Translations under genes and position numbers: made by a program
Origin: Anaerolineales bacterium
GTDB taxonomy: Bacteria; Chloroflexota; Anaerolineae; Anaerolineales; Anaerolineaceae
NCBI GenBank assembly: GCA_020060485.1
Contig: JAGVAB010000116.1
Coordinates: 1 to 35,048 of the forward strand
Length of the DNA stretch: 35,048 bases
Reading direction: 5' to 3'
In this document: in pieces, positions 34,836 through 35,048 of the stretch
Numbering within the stretch: position 1 is the stretch's first letter
Layout: each line of letters begins with the position of its first letter
Notes under the pieces: generated by a model
Told to the model about the DNA's origin: nothing
Seen by the model: the letters and a program-made list of their open reading frames with translations, nothing else
Database searches by the model: none

Positions 34836-34941
34836 CCTCGCCGCCGGTAAGCTTGCAAATCAACCTGGTTGAAAAGGAGCAGCTGCATAAATATCGAAAA
34901 TTTTTTAAGGGACACCTTGGAGAAAGCCCTGTCGCCAGCCA

Positions 34942-35048
34942 CATGGCATTCTCAAGAAAGCTTGACATTTACGATTTTCCAAAACAGTGAAGGTCATCCA
35001 GGTCAAAGTAGATGCAAAATGCTGATGATAATGGATTCCTCCCCCGGC
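34942..35048. repeat. intergenic repeat element, copy 2 (truncated by the window edge)
   Basis: The last 107 bases match 16065-16171 with three differences. The hairpin before copy 1 is only partly kept here: the left side reads TTGGAGAAAGCCCTGT (34917-34932) against ACATGGCATTCTCAA. The copy stops at CCTCCCCCGGC, the arm of the inverted repeat seen in copy 1. It follows pstS by about 100 nt and probably lies upstream of the next operon. Confidence 0.88.

Overview
The window reads as chromosomal sequence from a free-living bacterium, most likely a member of Chloroflexota (Anaerolineae-like). This is inferred from Thr/Pro-rich linkers joined to SH3-type domains, O-antigen-ligase/TPR fusions, a TgpA-like transglutaminase protein, frequent TTG starts and the overall gene mix. 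No rRNA, tRNA, CRISPR array or intact insertion sequence was seen. No marker gene in the window fixes the taxonomy.

Layout. Positions 1-10.4 kb hold housekeeping and signalling genes: a truncated minus-strand gene at the left edge, a DUF389 membrane protein, a malic enzyme, two small membrane proteins, a PfkB-family sugar kinase, a GAF-PAS-adenylate cyclase, a TgpA-like transglutaminase membrane protein, a PAP2 phosphatase and a YtxH-like protein. Positions 10.4-31.3 kb form an exopolysaccharide/surface-glycan region. It contains a secreted metalloprotease, an O-antigen ligase/polymerase and a Wzz-like chain-length protein in one overlapping operon, then a lipoprotein, a sugar epimerase, a WecG/TagA glycosyltransferase, a polyprenyl-phosphate sugar transferase and two tandem O-antigen-ligase/TPR proteins. 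It continues with a sugar-formyltransferase-like protein, a bi-domain oxidoreductase, a heparinase II/III-like protein and a GT4 glycosyltransferase. Positions 31.3-34.8 kb hold a PhoB/PhoR two-component system and a PstS phosphate-binding lipoprotein.

How the parts fit. The sugar transferase would start a lipid-linked glycan and the WecG and GT4 enzymes would extend it. The epimerase and formyltransferase would supply or modify sugars. The ligase/polymerase proteins and the Wzz-like protein would polymerise or attach the chain, and the heparinase-like protein would trim it. The GT4 gene overlaps phoB, and phoB abuts phoR, so glycan synthesis and phosphate sensing appear transcriptionally linked. 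Repeats with 11-bp spacing resembling Pho boxes precede both the GT4-phoB-phoR unit and pstS.

Most notable observations: (1) a ten-A tract splits one O-antigen-ligase/TPR gene into two frames whose join would match the length of its tandem paralogue, suggesting phase variation, transcriptional slippage or a sequencing error; (2) a 107-bp near-identical intergenic element, with hairpins, occurs upstream of the epimerase and again after pstS, where the window ends inside it; (3) several promoters place their -10 box about 6 nt before the ATG, which predicts leaderless mRNAs; (4) the Pho-box-like arrays.
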